64,000 bases of DNA from Caenorhabditis elegans (GCF_000002985.6 NC_003283.11:17733501-17797500), one strand, 5' to 3'; positions 22,397-34,048 are shown, counted from the stretch's first letter. Numbers and translations: made by a program. Notes: generated by a model not told the origin, from the letters alone.

Positions 22397-25300
22397 ATGG
22401 GTCTATTCAAAAAGAAGAAGGATGATTCATCATCGGAAGGGTAGGTATTTCTGAGGAACCGCACCTAAAAACGCTGAAAATTTTTGCAGATCATCAGAGA
22501 AAAAAGAAGAAGCTCCACCGCCGCCAAAAATCTCAATTTTTCAACTATACCGGTACACAAGCACAGTAGATCGGTTAATGTTGGCAGTAGGAATCATTGT
22601 ATCATGTGCCACCGGTGTAGGACTCCCTTTGATGTCTATTATTATGGTAAAATAATTTTTTTTAAATAGTTTTGTCTTAAAATAACCTAAAAATAATCTA
22701 AATCATTGCAGGGTAACGTGTCACAAAACTTCGTCACCCTTGGTACCATTTTCCTGGATCCTAACTCAACTGCGTCAGAAAAAGCTGCGGCAAGAGCCGA
22801 GTTTTCTCATGAAGTTATTCAAAATTGTTTGAAATACGTTTACCTTGGATGTGGAATTTTTGCTGCTGGTTTTCTACAGGTATTGGGTTTAGTTTTGCGA
22901 AAAATCGAAATTGAACAAAAAAATTTCGGAAAAAATAAATTAAGAAATTTCGAAAAAAAATTTTCGAAAAATGTTTAGTCAATTTTTTTTTCAAATCGCC
23001 TAAAGTTATAAAATTCCGAACATATACACAAATTTAAATGAATTTCACTTTTTCTAGCTTTTATCCGCAAAAAAATTGAATTTTCTAAAAATTTAAAGAA
23101 AAAACTTTTGAGCACAATTTCAGGCCAAAATTTCGCAAATTTTGTAAAAATACAAGTTTTCGACATGAGATTTGAATTTAGCAGCTTTGAATTACTCTAA
23201 AAACATCCTTAAAAACCAAAAAAAAAGTTTTGGCCACCATGCGGACTCGAACCCCGGTCTTCTGATTGGAACGGAAATCGTGGAAAATCCCACTGAGCCA
23301 TTTGGACACAGTTTTCAAAATTGTTTAGAAAAATCAAAAAAAAATTGATTTTACAATTAATTTGAGTAAATTTTTAAAAATTTTCGGCAATTTGGATATA
23401 CAAAATTGAACTCCTTCCCAAAAGCCGTTTTATTTTTGAAATTTTCTAAATTTATTCATTTTTTTTTTGAATTTTTTCATTGAAAATCGACATCAGCACA
23501 TTAGAATTACTCTAAAACATTTTTAAAAACAAAAAAAAAGTTTTGCCCACTATGCGGACTCGAACCCCGGTCTTCTGATTGGAATGGAATTTGTGGAAAA
23601 TCTCACTGCGCCATTTGGACACATTTTTAAAAATTCTCAGAAAATTAGTTTTTCTTCAAATCTCTTCAATTTTTAAGGCTTCATGCTTCATGGTAATCTG
23701 TGAGAAACTGTCAAATAGATTCCGGCGGCAGTTCTTCCATTCTGTGATGCGTCAGGAGATTGCCTGGTACGACAAGAATACGTCTGGAACTTTGTCGAAT
23801 AAGCTTTTTGAGTGAGTTTAGAAATTTTAAAGCTTTTTTTTTTTAAATTTGGAATTGATTTGAATTTTGAAAAATAATATGACCGAAACAAAAATTGTTG
23901 CTTAAAAATGTTGAACTTTATTTTTCTAAAAATTTTTTTCCGCAAATCGGCAAATCTGCAAATTGCCTGAATTGAAAATTTCCGTCTAATGGGCAAACCG
24001 GCAAATCGGTAAACCTACAAATTGCATAAATTGAAAATTTCCGGTAAATTCGGCAAACCGGCAATTTGTCGGAATTGAAAATTTCTGACAAATCGGAAAA
24101 CCGGCAAATCGGCAAATTACTTAAATTGAAAATTTCCGGCAAGTGTGCAAACCGGCAAATCGGTAAACCTTCAAATTGCATAAATTGAAAGTTTCCGGCG
24201 AACAGGCAAACCTGCAATTTGCAGGAATTGAAAAATTCCTTCAAATGGGCAAATGGGCAAATTGCCGGAACTGAAAACTTCCGGTAAATGTGCAGACTGG
24301 CAATTTACCAAAAATGAAAATTTCTGGCAATTGGGCAAACCGGCAAATTGCCCAAATTGAAAATTTCCAACACATCGACAAATCGGCAAATGTCCTGTTA
24401 CAAATTTCCGGCAAATCGGCAAACAGGCAAATTGCCGGAATTGAAAATATGCCGATTTGCCGGATTTGCCCCCTCCTCATTTCATATAAATACCCCTTAA
24501 AACCATTAATTTTTTCAGCAATCTTGAACGTGTCCGCGAAGGTACCGGAGACAAAGTCGGTCTGGCCTTCCAGATGATGGCTCAGTTCATCGGTGGATTT
24601 GCCGTGGCTTTTACCTACGACTGGCTTCTAACCCTAATTATGATGTCACTTTCTCCATTTATGATGATTTGCGGCTTGTTCCTTGCCAAACTTCTCGCCA
24701 CCGCAGCTACCAAAGAGGCTAAGCAGTACGCCGTTGCCGGAGGAATCGCTGAGGAAGTTCTGACCTCGATCAGAACAGTTATTGCGTTTAACGGTCAGGA
24801 ATATGAGTGTAAACGGTACGAGGATGCTCTGGAGCACGGTAAAAAGACTGGAATCAAGAAAAGTTTCCTAATCGGAGCCGGGCTTGCGTCCTTCTTCGTC
24901 ATCATCTACGCCTCCTACTGCCTCGCCTTCTGGGTTGGAACCAATTTCGTGTATAGTGGACGCCTGGAGTCTGGTACAGTACTAACCGTTTTCTTCTCGG
25001 TGATGATGGGATCCATGGCACTTGGGCAGGCTGGACAGCAATTTGCAACCATTGGTACAGCTCTGGGAGCCGCCGCCTCCCTCTATGAGGTCATTGACAG
25101 AATACCGGAAATCGATGCATACTCTACTGAGGGACAGACTCCGAGCAAGATTTCCGGAAGGATTTCTGTGAATAAAGTGGAATTTACGTACCCGACACGT
25201 GCTGATGTGAAGATCCTTAAGGGTGTCTCGTTGGATGCTCAACCCGGACAGACTGTCGCATTGGTTGGAAGCTCCGGATGTGGAAAGTCGACTATTATTC

Positions 25301-28300
25301 AGTTGCTTCAACGGTTCTATAACCCGGATGCCGGGCAGATTTTGATTGATGACATTCCGATTGAGGACTTTAATATTAAGTATCTCCGACAACTGGTTGG
25401 AGTTGTGAGCCAGGAGCCCAACTTGTTCAATACATCTATTGAACAGAACATTCGTTATGGAAGAAGTGATGTTTCAGATGAAGATATTGCTAGAGCTTTG
25501 AAGGAGGCAAATGCTGCGGATTTCATCAAGACATTCCCAGGTTAGATTTAATCGATAGAAAATTTAATGCTAATCATTTTTGCAGTTTAAATTTTCTTGA
25601 TATCTCTATTCTCCGTGGAGATATACGCGTTTGAAGTTGAGAGAGCGAAACACTGTGGGAGAGGGAGAGACGCAGGTGGCGTGACTTTCTGCACTCTCCC
25701 CTCCCTCCACACACTCTCTCATTGCGCGAACATTGAACCGTTGTAACTCTGCAGTGGTTAGAGCTATCAAAAAGATTCAAAATGGAAAAATATTGTAAAT
25801 TTCACGAGGAACACGTTGAAGTTAATAGCTTGTGTGATTTTCAGAAAAAAAAACCGGAAAATTTGGAACTTAAGAGTTTTTCTTTAAAACTCATTCGAAG
25901 CAAAATTGCATGCTGATCATTTTTCCAGTTCAAAGTTTTTTGATATCTCTATTCTCCGTGAAAACGTGCGTTTGAAGTTTAGACAGCGAAACACCGTGGG
26001 AGGGAGAGAGACGCAGGTGGTGAGGCTGTCTGCACTCTCCCCTCCCTCCACACACTCTCTCATTGCGCGAACTTTGAGCCGTTGTAACTCTGCAGTGGTT
26101 AGAGCTATCAAAAAAGTTCAAAACGAAGAAATAATGTAAAATTTACAAGGAATACGCTGAAGTTAATAGCTTGTGTGATTTTTAGAAAAAAAAACCGGAA
26201 AATTCGGAAATTTAGATTTCAGTTAAAATTTTCAATGAAAATTCGAAGCAAAATTGAATGCTGGTCCTTTTTCCAGTTCAAAATTTTTCGATATCTCTAT
26301 TCTCCGTGGAGATATACACGTTTGAAATTGAGACAGCGAAACACGCGTTTGAAATTGAGACAGCGAAACACCGTGGGAGAGGGAGAGACGCAGGTGGTAG
26401 GGCTGTCTGCGCTCTCCTCTCCCTCCACACTCTTTCACCGTGCAAACTTTAAACCGTTGTAACTCTGCAACGGGTTGAGATATCAAAAAAATTTCAACTA
26501 TCGGTATTATCAAAATTTAATCTAGATATCAAATCATATAAATTCAAAATTTTTGCAATTTCCAGAAGGCCTCAACACTCTCGTCGGAGATCGTGGAGTT
26601 CAAATGTCCGGAGGTCAAAAGCAACGTATTGCCATTGCCCGTGCCCTTGTCAGAAACCCCAAGATTCTGCTCCTCGACGAAGCCACAAGTGCTCTGGACG
26701 CCGAATCCGAGAGTATTGTGCAATCGGCTCTGGAGAACGCATCGCGTGGGCGTACCACAATTGTGATTGCTCATCGTCTGTCGACAGTTCGTAACGCTGA
26801 TAAGATCATCGTGATGAAGGCCGGACAAGTGATGGAAGTGGGAACTCACGAGACTTTGATAGAGCAGAAGGGCCTATACCATGAGTTGGTGCATGCTCAG
26901 GTGTTTGCTGATGTGGATGACAAGCCGAAGAAGAAAGAAGCAGAAAGACGGATGTCTAGGCAGACATCGCAGAGGAAAGGATCAGTGGTAAGAGCCAACC
27001 TAGTTGAAATTTCCTCTAACTAACTTATTTTTCCAGAACTTCAAAACCCAAGAGTCCCAGGTAGACGAGAAGCCCGGAGCCCCACCAGCCCCTGAGGCCG
27101 CTGAAAAAGAGATCAAACGTCTGAAGAAGGAACTCGAAGAGGAAGGAGCTGTCAAAGCGAACTTATTCAAGATCTTAAGATACGCCCGTCCAGAATGGAT
27201 CTACATCTTCTTCGCCATCATTGCAGCCCTCATCCAGGGAGCCGTGATGCCAGCTTTCTCGCTTTTCTTCAGTCAGATCATCAACGTTTTCTCGAATCCA
27301 GACCGTGATCAAATGAAGAAAGACGGGCATTTCTGGGCGTTGATGTTCTTGGTACTTGCAGCGGTTCAAGGAACTTCCATGTTGTTCCAGTGTTCCCTGT
27401 TCGGAGTTGCTGCCGAAAGATTGACAATGAGGATTCGGTCGAAGGTGTACAGAAATGTTTTGAGGCAGGATGCCACGTACTTTGATATGCCTAAGCACTC
27501 GCCTGGAAGAATTACGACTAGATTAGCGACAGATGCTCCAAATATCAAATCTGCTATTGATTATCGGTAAGATTTAGAATCTTCCTAATAGCTCTAAATA
27601 AGGGTGTCGGTTTTTCGATTTTCTCAGAAAATCGAAAAACGAAAATTTTCATTTCGTGTTTCGTTTTTTCGATTTTTCGATTTTACTTTTCTCTAACCGC
27701 CGCCGAATTAACCGCCGCCGAATTACTCTAAACCGCCGCCGAATTACGACGGTTTAAAAATTGAGCGGCAAGAGAGTGTAGCAGGAGGGGAGACGCCGAC
27801 ACACTTGCAACCTGCGTCTCTCCCTTACCCACTGTCTTTCACCGTCTAAACTTCAAGCGCTCATATCTCATAAACCGTTAAAGATATCAGAAAATTTTCA
27901 ATTGAAGAAATGCTCAGCGCAAGATTTTCTCTTAAAAAACTTTCAAAGTTTCAATAGACCCACCATAGGAACCAGCATTTTTTCTAGGCTCGGGTCCATC
28001 TTCAACGCGATCGCCTCAGTTGGTGGAGGTCTCGGCATTGCATTCTACTACGGATGGCAGATGGCCTTCCTCGTCATGGCAATCTTCCCATTCATGGCTG
28101 TTGGTCAGGCATTGATGATGAAGTACCACGGAGGATCCGCGACCAGTGACGCCAAGGAAATGGAAAACGCTGGCAAAACCGCGATGGAAGCTATTGAGAA
28201 CATCAGAACAGTTCAGGCGTTGACACTTCAGACAAAACTCTACAATATCTTCTGCTCTCATCTGGATGCTCCACACGGTGGAAATATTTCAAAGGCTATA

Positions 28301-31150
28301 ATCAGAGGATTAACCTATGGATTCGCAAACTCCATTCAATTTTTCACCTACGCCGCCGCTTTCCGCTTTGGGCTCTTCCTGATTTTCGACAAGAACGTGC
28401 TTATGGAGCCGGAAAATGTGCTCCGTGTGCTCTTTGCAATTTCATTCTCCTTTGGTACTATTGGATTTGCAGCTTCCTACTTCCCAGAATACATCAAGGC
28501 TACCTTCGCCGCCGGGCTTATCTTCAACATGTTGGAGGAAGAACCAAGAATCGATGGAATGACAAGCTCTGGTACATACCCACAGCTTAGTGGAGAGGTG
28601 AAGCTGAATAAGGTGTTCTTCCGGTACCCGGAAAGGCCTGCGGTTCCGATTCTTCAAGGCCTGAATGTCCACGTGAAGCCCGGGCAGACACTTGCATTGG
28701 TGGGACCTAGTGGTTGTGGAAAGAGTACGGTTATTTCATTGTTGGAGAGGTTATACGACCCATTGGAGGGTGCAGTGGTGGGTTTTTTCAAATTTTTAAA
28801 TTTTAAATTCGAAAATCTTTGCTTCATTCCCAAATTTTCCAGACAGTCGACAACAATGACCTCCGCCAAATGAACCCGAAACATCTCCGCAAGCACATTG
28901 CTCTCGTCTCCCAGGAGCCCATTCTCTTCGATACTTCGATTAGAGAAAATATTGTATATGGTCTTCAGCCTGGCGAGTACACCCATGAACAGATTGAAAC
29001 TGCGTGTTCAAAGGCCAATATTCACAAGTTTATCGATGAACTTCCTGATGTAAGTTGACTGATAATGTTAAGCAGAAAATTTCAAGTATTTTGTTAGTTG
29101 GAAGCTTGTTGATAGCTCTATCCGTTGCAGAGATACATCGGGTTAAAGTTTGAGCGGCGAGAGAGTATGAGGGAGGGGGAGAGTGCAGACAAACGGACGG
29201 CCTGCGTCTCTCCTCCTCCCACACTCTTTTCCTTACTCTGGTTCAAACGCGCATATCTCAGCGGGGAGTGGAGATATCAAAAAACTTTCAACTGACGAAA
29301 TGTTCTACATGAGATTTTCTATTGACTCCGCATTCAAAACTTCACTTTTCTTTGAAAACAGATACGTTAGCTGTAAAATGAGCTGGGTATCCAATTTTCT
29401 AGTGAAATTTTGAACATTGTCACAGTTGAAAATTTTTCCATAGCTCTATCCGTTGCAGAGATACATCGGGTTAAAGTTTGAGCGGCGAGAGAGTATGAGG
29501 GAGGGGGAGAGTGCAGACAAACGGACGGCCTGCGTCTCTCCTCCTCCCACACTCTTTTGCTTACTCTGGTTCAAACGCGCATATCTCAGCGGGGAGTGGA
29601 GATATCAAAAAACTTTCAACTGACGAAATGTTCTACATGAGATTTTCTATTGACTCCGCATTCAAAACTTCACTTTTCTTTGAAAACAGATACGCTAGCT
29701 GTAAAATGAGCTGGGTATCCAATTTTCTAGTGAAATTTTGAACATTGTCACAGTTGAAAATTTTTCCATAGCTCTATCCGTTGCAGAGATACATCGGGTT
29801 AAAGTTTGAGCGGCGAGAGAGTATGAGGGAGGGGGAGAGTGCAGACAAACGGACGGCCTGCGTCTCTCCTCCTCCCACACTCTTTTGCTTACTCTGGTTC
29901 AAACGCGCATATCTCAGCGGGGAGTGGAGATATCAAAAAACTTTCAACTGACGAAATGTTCTACATGAGATTTTCTATTGACTCCGCATTCAAAACTTCA
30001 CTTTTCTTTGAAAACAGATACGCTAGCTGTAAAATCAGCTGGGTATCCAATTTTCTAGTGAAATTTTGAACATTGTCACAGTTGAAAATTTTTCCATAGC
30101 TCTATCCGTTGCAGAGATACATCGGGTTAAAGTTTGAGCGGCGAGAGAGTGTGAGGGAGGGGGAGAGTGCAGGCAGGCGGACGGCCTGCGTCTCTCCCCC
30201 TCCCACACTATTTCGCTCACTCTGACTCAAACGCGCATATCTCAGCGAGGAGTGGAGATATCAAAAAACTTTCAACTGACGAAATGATCAGCATGCAATT
30301 TTTCTTCGAATTAGTTTTTAACTGAAATTCTATAGATTTCCAAATTTTCTGAAAATCATGAGCTATATGAGCTATGCATTTCAACGTGTTCCCTGTAAAA
30401 TTTTTAATATTTTGCCATTTTAAAACGATTAGATGCCTCAAACCATTGCAAAGTTACAACGGTTCAAAGTTTGCGCGGTGAGAGAGTGTAAGGGAAGGGG
30501 AGAGTGCAGACTTTCTCGTCACCTGCGTCTCTCCCTTTCCCACACTGTCTTGCCTCCTCTAATTCAAACGCGTATATCTCTCCAACGGTGAGAGTAATCG
30601 AAACATTTTCAACTGAGGATATGATCAGCTTAACATTTTACACCGAATAGATAAAAAAAAACAATATTTTTTAATTACGAAATACATTTTTTCAGGGCTA
30701 CGAAACCCGTGTCGGAGAGAAGGGAACCCAGTTGTCCGGTGGCCAAAAACAACGTATCGCCATCGCGCGAGCCCTCATTAGAAATCCAAAGATCCTACTT
30801 CTGGATGAAGCCACAAGTGCTCTGGATACAGAATCTGAGAAGCAAGTGCAAGTGGCCCTGGATGCCGCGGCAAAAGACAGGACGTGTATTGTAGTGGCTC
30901 ATCGGTTATCAACTATCGTCAATGCTGGATGTATTATGGTTGTGAAGAATGGACAAGTTGTTGAGCAAGGTTTGAGTGAGCCAGAAATACTTGGGAAATT
31001 TCATTTTTTGCAGGAACCCACAATGAACTGATCGCTAAACGCGGTGCCTACTTTGCCCTGACGCAGAAACAGTCCTCAAATCAGTCTGGCGGAGCATTTG
31101 ATACCTCTGAAGCTCTTGATGATGATGATGATGATCATGTCAAGTTCTAG
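22397..31150 (+). CDS. pgp-9: P-glycoprotein, ABC transporter subfamily B (probably pgp-9)
   Basis: Eleven exons: 22397-22440, 22490-22646, 22712-22879, 23678-23811, 24519-25540, 26566-26987, 27037-27566, 27988-28777, 28843-29049, 30696-30969 and 31014-31150. All junctions keep phase and give 1294 residues, normal for a full transporter. The order is membrane domain 1, nucleotide-binding domain 1, linker, membrane domain 2, nucleotide-binding domain 2. Walker A motifs GSSGCGKST (about 418) and GPSGCGKST (about 1065), signatures MSGGQ (522) and LSGGQ (1171), and Walker B LLLDEAT (D546-E547, D1195-E1196) are all intact. Such proteins use ATP to export lipophilic compounds across the plasma membrane. 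The ATG lies 3 bp after TTTTTTTCAG, a likely trans-splice site. AATAAA is at 31233-31238. The symbol rests on length and the neighbouring ddo-type gene, from memory. Confidence 0.93.
23225..23630 (-). repeat. Two tRNA-like modules in pgp intron 3
   Basis: Copies at about 23230-23310 and 23545-23622, 313 bp apart, antisense to the gene. Each has the GTGGGATTTTC-type A box region, GGGGTTCGAGTCCGCAT and the TTTAGAGTAATTC body. Confidence 0.8.
23930..24475. repeat. CGGCAAATCGGCAAATTGCC tandem repeats in pgp intron 4
   Basis: Units of CGGCAAATCGGCAAATTGCCGG separated by AATTGAAAATTTCCGG, repeated about a dozen times with drift. The same family occurs at 62.9-63.45 kb and inside the hAT-like element at 35.1 kb. 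Open frames reading ADLPICRKFSI come from the repeat. Confidence 0.9.
25575..26510. repeat. Three hairpin elements in pgp intron 5
   Basis: Copies at about 25575-25790, 25920-26130 and 26270-26500. Each has arms containing TTTTTTGATA(T)CTCT and GTTGTAACTCTGCA around a GAGAGGGAGAGACGCAG / CTCTCCCCTCCCTCCACAC core. The third carries a short internal duplication of CACGCGTTTGAAATTGAGAC type. Their arms and spacers match, pointing to local tandem spread. Confidence 0.85.
27600..27905. repeat. TTTTTCGATTTTC palindrome and hairpin element in pgp intron 7
   Basis: 27600-27690 is a TTTTCGATTTTC / GAAAATCGAAAA inverted segment. Three CGCCGCCGAATTA repeats follow, then one hairpin element (27750-27900) with GCAAGAGAGTGTAGCAGGAG opposite CTCCCTTACCCACTGTC. 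Confidence 0.75.
29095..30290. repeat. 328-bp tandem triplication carrying hairpin elements, pgp intron 9
   Basis: A 328-bp unit with one hairpin element plus about 150 bp of flank (containing TTCTATTGACTCCGCATTC and GAGCTGGGTATCC) is repeated at 29.11, 29.44 and 29.77 kb. A partial fourth unit starts near 30.10 kb and ends in a slightly different hairpin. The first three units differ at only a few positions, so the expansion is recent. Confidence 0.92.
30425..30620. repeat. Hairpin element near the 3' end of pgp intron 9
   Basis: A diverged copy outside the 328-bp array, with GTTACAACGGTTCAAAGTTT, GAGAGAGTGTAAGGGAAGGG and the complementary CCCTTTCCCACACTGTC arm. Confidence 0.8.
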
Positions 31151-31330
31151 AAAATTCTCATTTTTTGAAATTCCCACATATCATGATCTCTTTTTTATAT
31201 ACCGAAGAATGTAAATGTTAAAGTTGTTATTAAATAAAATTCGTTCATTTTTTTGGTCGATTTTATTGAAAAAAATGTGCAAAGTTTAAAATACAAAAAT
31301 TAATTATTATAGACAATTGTATCCAATGAA

Positions 31331-31737
31331 CTAATCATCATTCTCTGTTCTTTGACCTTCACATACAGTTATTGCTCTGAAAAATTAAAATGGAAATTGA
31401 AATGTTAAATGCCTACACGTGGTGTCAGAGTGTCTCATTTTGGATTGATCTACGTTGATATACAAAAATGCGGGAGAACAGACGCAGAGTTCTCAACTGA
31501 TTTTGGATGGGTAAAAACGTGCTGACGTCACTTTTTTTTGGGCAAAAAATTCCCGCATTGTTTTGTAGATCGAACCGTAATGGGACAGCCTGGCACCACG
31601 TGTGGCTGCCTAGCGGTGACTTACTGTTCTTTCCGGTCTTTAATCTCTTGCAGTTCTCGTTGGTTGTTGATTTTCATACGAACCAGTCGCTCTTGAAACT
31701 TCTCAAAGAAAAAAGTGTCATTTGTTATATTTTTCAT
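31331..31737 (-). CDS. Possible 52-residue protein, antisense between pgp and srh
   Basis: Two exons, 31625-31737 and 31331-31376, with good GTAAGTCA donor and TTTTTCAG acceptor, join in phase to a charged 52-residue product. The middle (FEKFQERLVRMKINNQRELQ and on) looks helical and coiled-coil-like; the end is hydrophilic. The intron encloses almost exactly one PAL-type inverted repeat (31416-31602), which supports a real intron that took an insertion. I recognise no family. It could be a small gene, the 3' end of a larger one or a relic; upstream exons were not found. Confidence 0.35.
31416..31602. repeat. Inverted-repeat (PAL-type) element, copy 2
   Basis: Arms begin CACGTGGTGTCAGAGTGTCT and end GACAGCCTGGCACCACGTG, with TGATCTAC and GTAGATCGA inner arms and GTGCTGACGTCAC near the centre. 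Same family as 18317-18493. Confidence 0.88.
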
Positions 31738-31799
31738 ACTTATTTGTTTTTCTTGTTATTTTGTAGAAAAAGCTCAAACAATTGAATTATTGTGCCTGC

Positions 31800-31805
31800 C
31801 ACCTG
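31800..31805 (+). promoter_or_regulatory. CACCTG E-box upstream of the first srh gene
   Basis: CACCTG lies 48 bp before the ATG in a segment (CTCAAACAATTGAATTATTG ... CCACCTGT) conserved upstream of the second srh gene. An E-box motif has been reported in srh promoters linked to expression in the ADL neuron; its function here is inference. Confidence 0.5.
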
Positions 31806-31847
31806 TTTGGCATTGCATTTGTTTTCTGAAAGCTTGCCTAACCAAAA

Positions 31848-33280
31848 ATGTTCCTGGCAGTGTTAGTATCCACTACAGTTTACTCAAATATTCTTTTTAC
31901 AATTACAGCTTTCACGCTTCCAATTCATCTATTTGGCGGTTACTGTATTCTGTTCAAGACCCCAAATGCAATGAAATCCGTCAAATGGACCCTGTTCAAT
32001 TTGCAGTTTTGGTCAATGTGTCTAGATTTATTGATTAGTTTTTTTGGTCAACCGTTTCTATATACACCGGGCTACGCTGGCGTTTCGCTTGGAGTTTTGG
32101 ACAAAATCGGGGTTCCCACATGGATTACGATTTACTTGGGAATGACGCTTTTTGTATGTAAGTTATAAGCAAACAAAAACTATTGGGTCAAGCGGGGATT
32201 GAACTTGTGACCCTTGGAGCCATAGTCAAACTTCTACCCAACTGAACTACCGCAGCTCATTTTTCGAAAACGAAAATTTGCGTAGAGCTCGAATTTCTCA
32301 CTGATTTGTGTCCAAATTTTCAATTTTCAGTTGTTGGAATCGCCACAGTATCAATATTCGAAAACCGGTACTACCTAATTTTTGCAAAACATACGTGGTG
32401 GCGTTTCGGCAGATATCCATTTTTCCTGCTCAACTATATATATGCCCTGACCTACTACATCCCAACTATCCGGGCAATTCCGAATCAGGAAATCGGACGG
32501 AAAGAGATATTCAAATTATATCCCCATTTCTTGGAGCTTGACTCGCCGGAGCATCCGGCTTTTGTGGTAACTCTCGGTGATCCATTAATTGTATATCGGC
32601 AGCTCATGGTAACGGCGCTCGTTGTTATCGAAATGCTGGTTTTTGCTGGAATTCTCAACGCAAGTATGAGTGTCGAAATGCGGAAGACCAGTGGGTCCGA
32701 CAGAACTATGAAGTTGCAGAAGGATTTTTTACGGGCGTTGAAGTTACAGGTATTTTTGAATGCAAAATTTTACTCTTAACATTTTCGTAGTTGGTAGTTT
32801 TTTGATAGCTCTGACCGTTATCAAGATATTTGCACTTAAACTTAATGAGAAGAACAGTGTGGGAGCAGGAGAGGCGCAGACGAGGCGACTGTCTGCGCTC
32901 TCCCCCTTCACCATACTCTCTCGATATGCAAATTTAAACCACTGTATCTCCGCAGAGGTTAGAGCTATCAAAAAACGCTCAACTAACAAAATATGCCAAA
33001 TTTTACGATGACAATTTCTCAAGTAATAGTTTTTTGATATCTCTAACCGTTTATGTTATTTCAGGTTCTCATTCCAATAGTAATAATCATCATCCCATCA
33101 ATTATAATCAGTATATTGGATCTGAACAACATTCACATTCAAGGTGCCAGCTGTCTAATGTGCATTATTTTCTCAGCTCACGGAGCAACTTCCTCACTAT
33201 TGATGCTTTATCTTCAGAAGCCTTACAAGAAGTTTTGCTTGAAAATTTTGCATTTATCGTATAATACAGAAAATTATTAA
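31848..33280 (+). CDS. srh-class chemoreceptor 1 (7TM GPCR)
   Basis: Three exons, 31848-32157, 32331-32749 and 33065-33280, give 314 residues. The N-terminal half carries the srh hallmark LPIHLFGGYCILFKTP followed by MKSVKWTLFN, then SFFGQPFLYTP. The middle has SIFENRYYLIFAKHTWWRFG. The last exon has a conserved SAHGA and ends with a cytoplasmic tail after LLMLYLQKPYKKF. Srh proteins are predicted seven-helix chemosensory receptors expressed mostly in sensory neurons. The first intron splits a phenylalanine codon and holds a tRNA-like module; the second holds a hairpin element. AATAAA is at 33296-33301. Its tandem partner at 34.0-36.1 kb has the same exon sizes. Confidence 0.9.
32190..32262 (-). 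repeat. tRNA-like module in srh1 intron 1
   Basis: Reverse complement reads GCGGTAGTTCAGTTGGGTAG ... AGTTCAATCCCCGC. It has a good A box and a weaker B box, no pairing acceptor stem, and a counterpart in srh2. Confidence 0.6.
32775..32998. repeat. Hairpin element in srh1 intron 2 (uninterrupted)
   Basis: Full palindrome with GTAGTTTTTTGATAGCTCTG at the left, AACAGTGTGGGAGCAGGAGA opposite CTCTCCCCCTTCACCATAC, and TTAGAGCTATCAAAAAACG at the right. The centre reads GACTGTCTGCGCTCTCC. It is the paralogous empty site for the hAT-like insertions in srh2. Confidence 0.85.
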
Positions 33281-34048
33281 GTTGAAGTTTGGAATAATAA
33301 ACATTTTTTCTCGATAACCGAACTATTGGGACTATCACTTTTATTGAGCCACTCAAAAAAAAAATTAAAAAATTAAAAAAAATTCCCAAAAATTGTCATT
33401 TTTTCAAAATTTTTTACTATTTTACTAAGAATTTTACTTCCTTACTAAGCCCGAAATAAGACTAATCCAAATCAAATTGGAAGTATTTTTTTGTAGGCCT
33501 GCGATGCGATTGCGCCTCACTCAAGCCCAATAAAACGGGACGAGAGCCGCAAGCCATCTTGTTCTTAGAAACTTTGGGCCACCTTTGATCCAGCACGCGG
33601 TTCTGGCTTTCCTCATATTTTGAAATGTGAAAGTTTGCGGCGCGTTGCGTGTCGCGTCGCGGCTTGATTATAGTTGTAAAACCTGTGTGAAGTACACGAC
33701 TTTCCCACGCGTTGTCTGGCAGGCGATTGTCAATAGAGCGTAAAAAATGCGGAATGCCAGGCCCCAACAAAAAACAGTCCGTAGACCTGCACAGATCGTA
33801 GGCCTACGTAGGCGATTGCCGGAAATGTCAGAACTAACATAATTCAGCATTTGGTTTTCCATAATTTATAGGAAGTGGTGGCATGGCCTAAATTTTCCGA
33901 AAATTGTATTGGGTATAGAAAAGCAAAATATTGCTGTTTTGCTTAGAATTTTGGAGAAAACTCAAACAATTGAATTATTGTGTCTACCACCTGTCTAGTA
34001 TTTTTTTTCCTTGTTTTTTTCCTTTTGAACGCCACAACATTTCCCCAA
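33281..34048. other. Spacer between the two srh genes, with dispersed GC-rich repeat
   Basis: 33480-33860 holds the GCGTTGCGTGTCGCGTCGCG repeat and its flanks (also near 17.75 kb). The last 100 bp before the next ATG resemble the srh1 promoter, including the CAATTGAATTATTGTG segment. No gene. Confidence 0.6.
33988..33993 (+). promoter_or_regulatory. CACCTG E-box upstream of the second srh gene
   Basis: CACCTG 61 bp before the ATG, in the same conserved context as upstream of srh1. Confidence 0.5.

Noticed and set aside
23688-24480. Minus-strand frames reading ADLPICRKFSI
   Set aside because: They are translations of CGGCAAAT repeats in pgp intron 4; the true pgp frame is on the plus strand with clear splice sites on both sides.
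29030-30220. Repeated 61-76 codon frames on both strands
   Set aside because: They occur at 328-bp intervals within the tandem triplication and belong to hairpin elements in a pgp intron.
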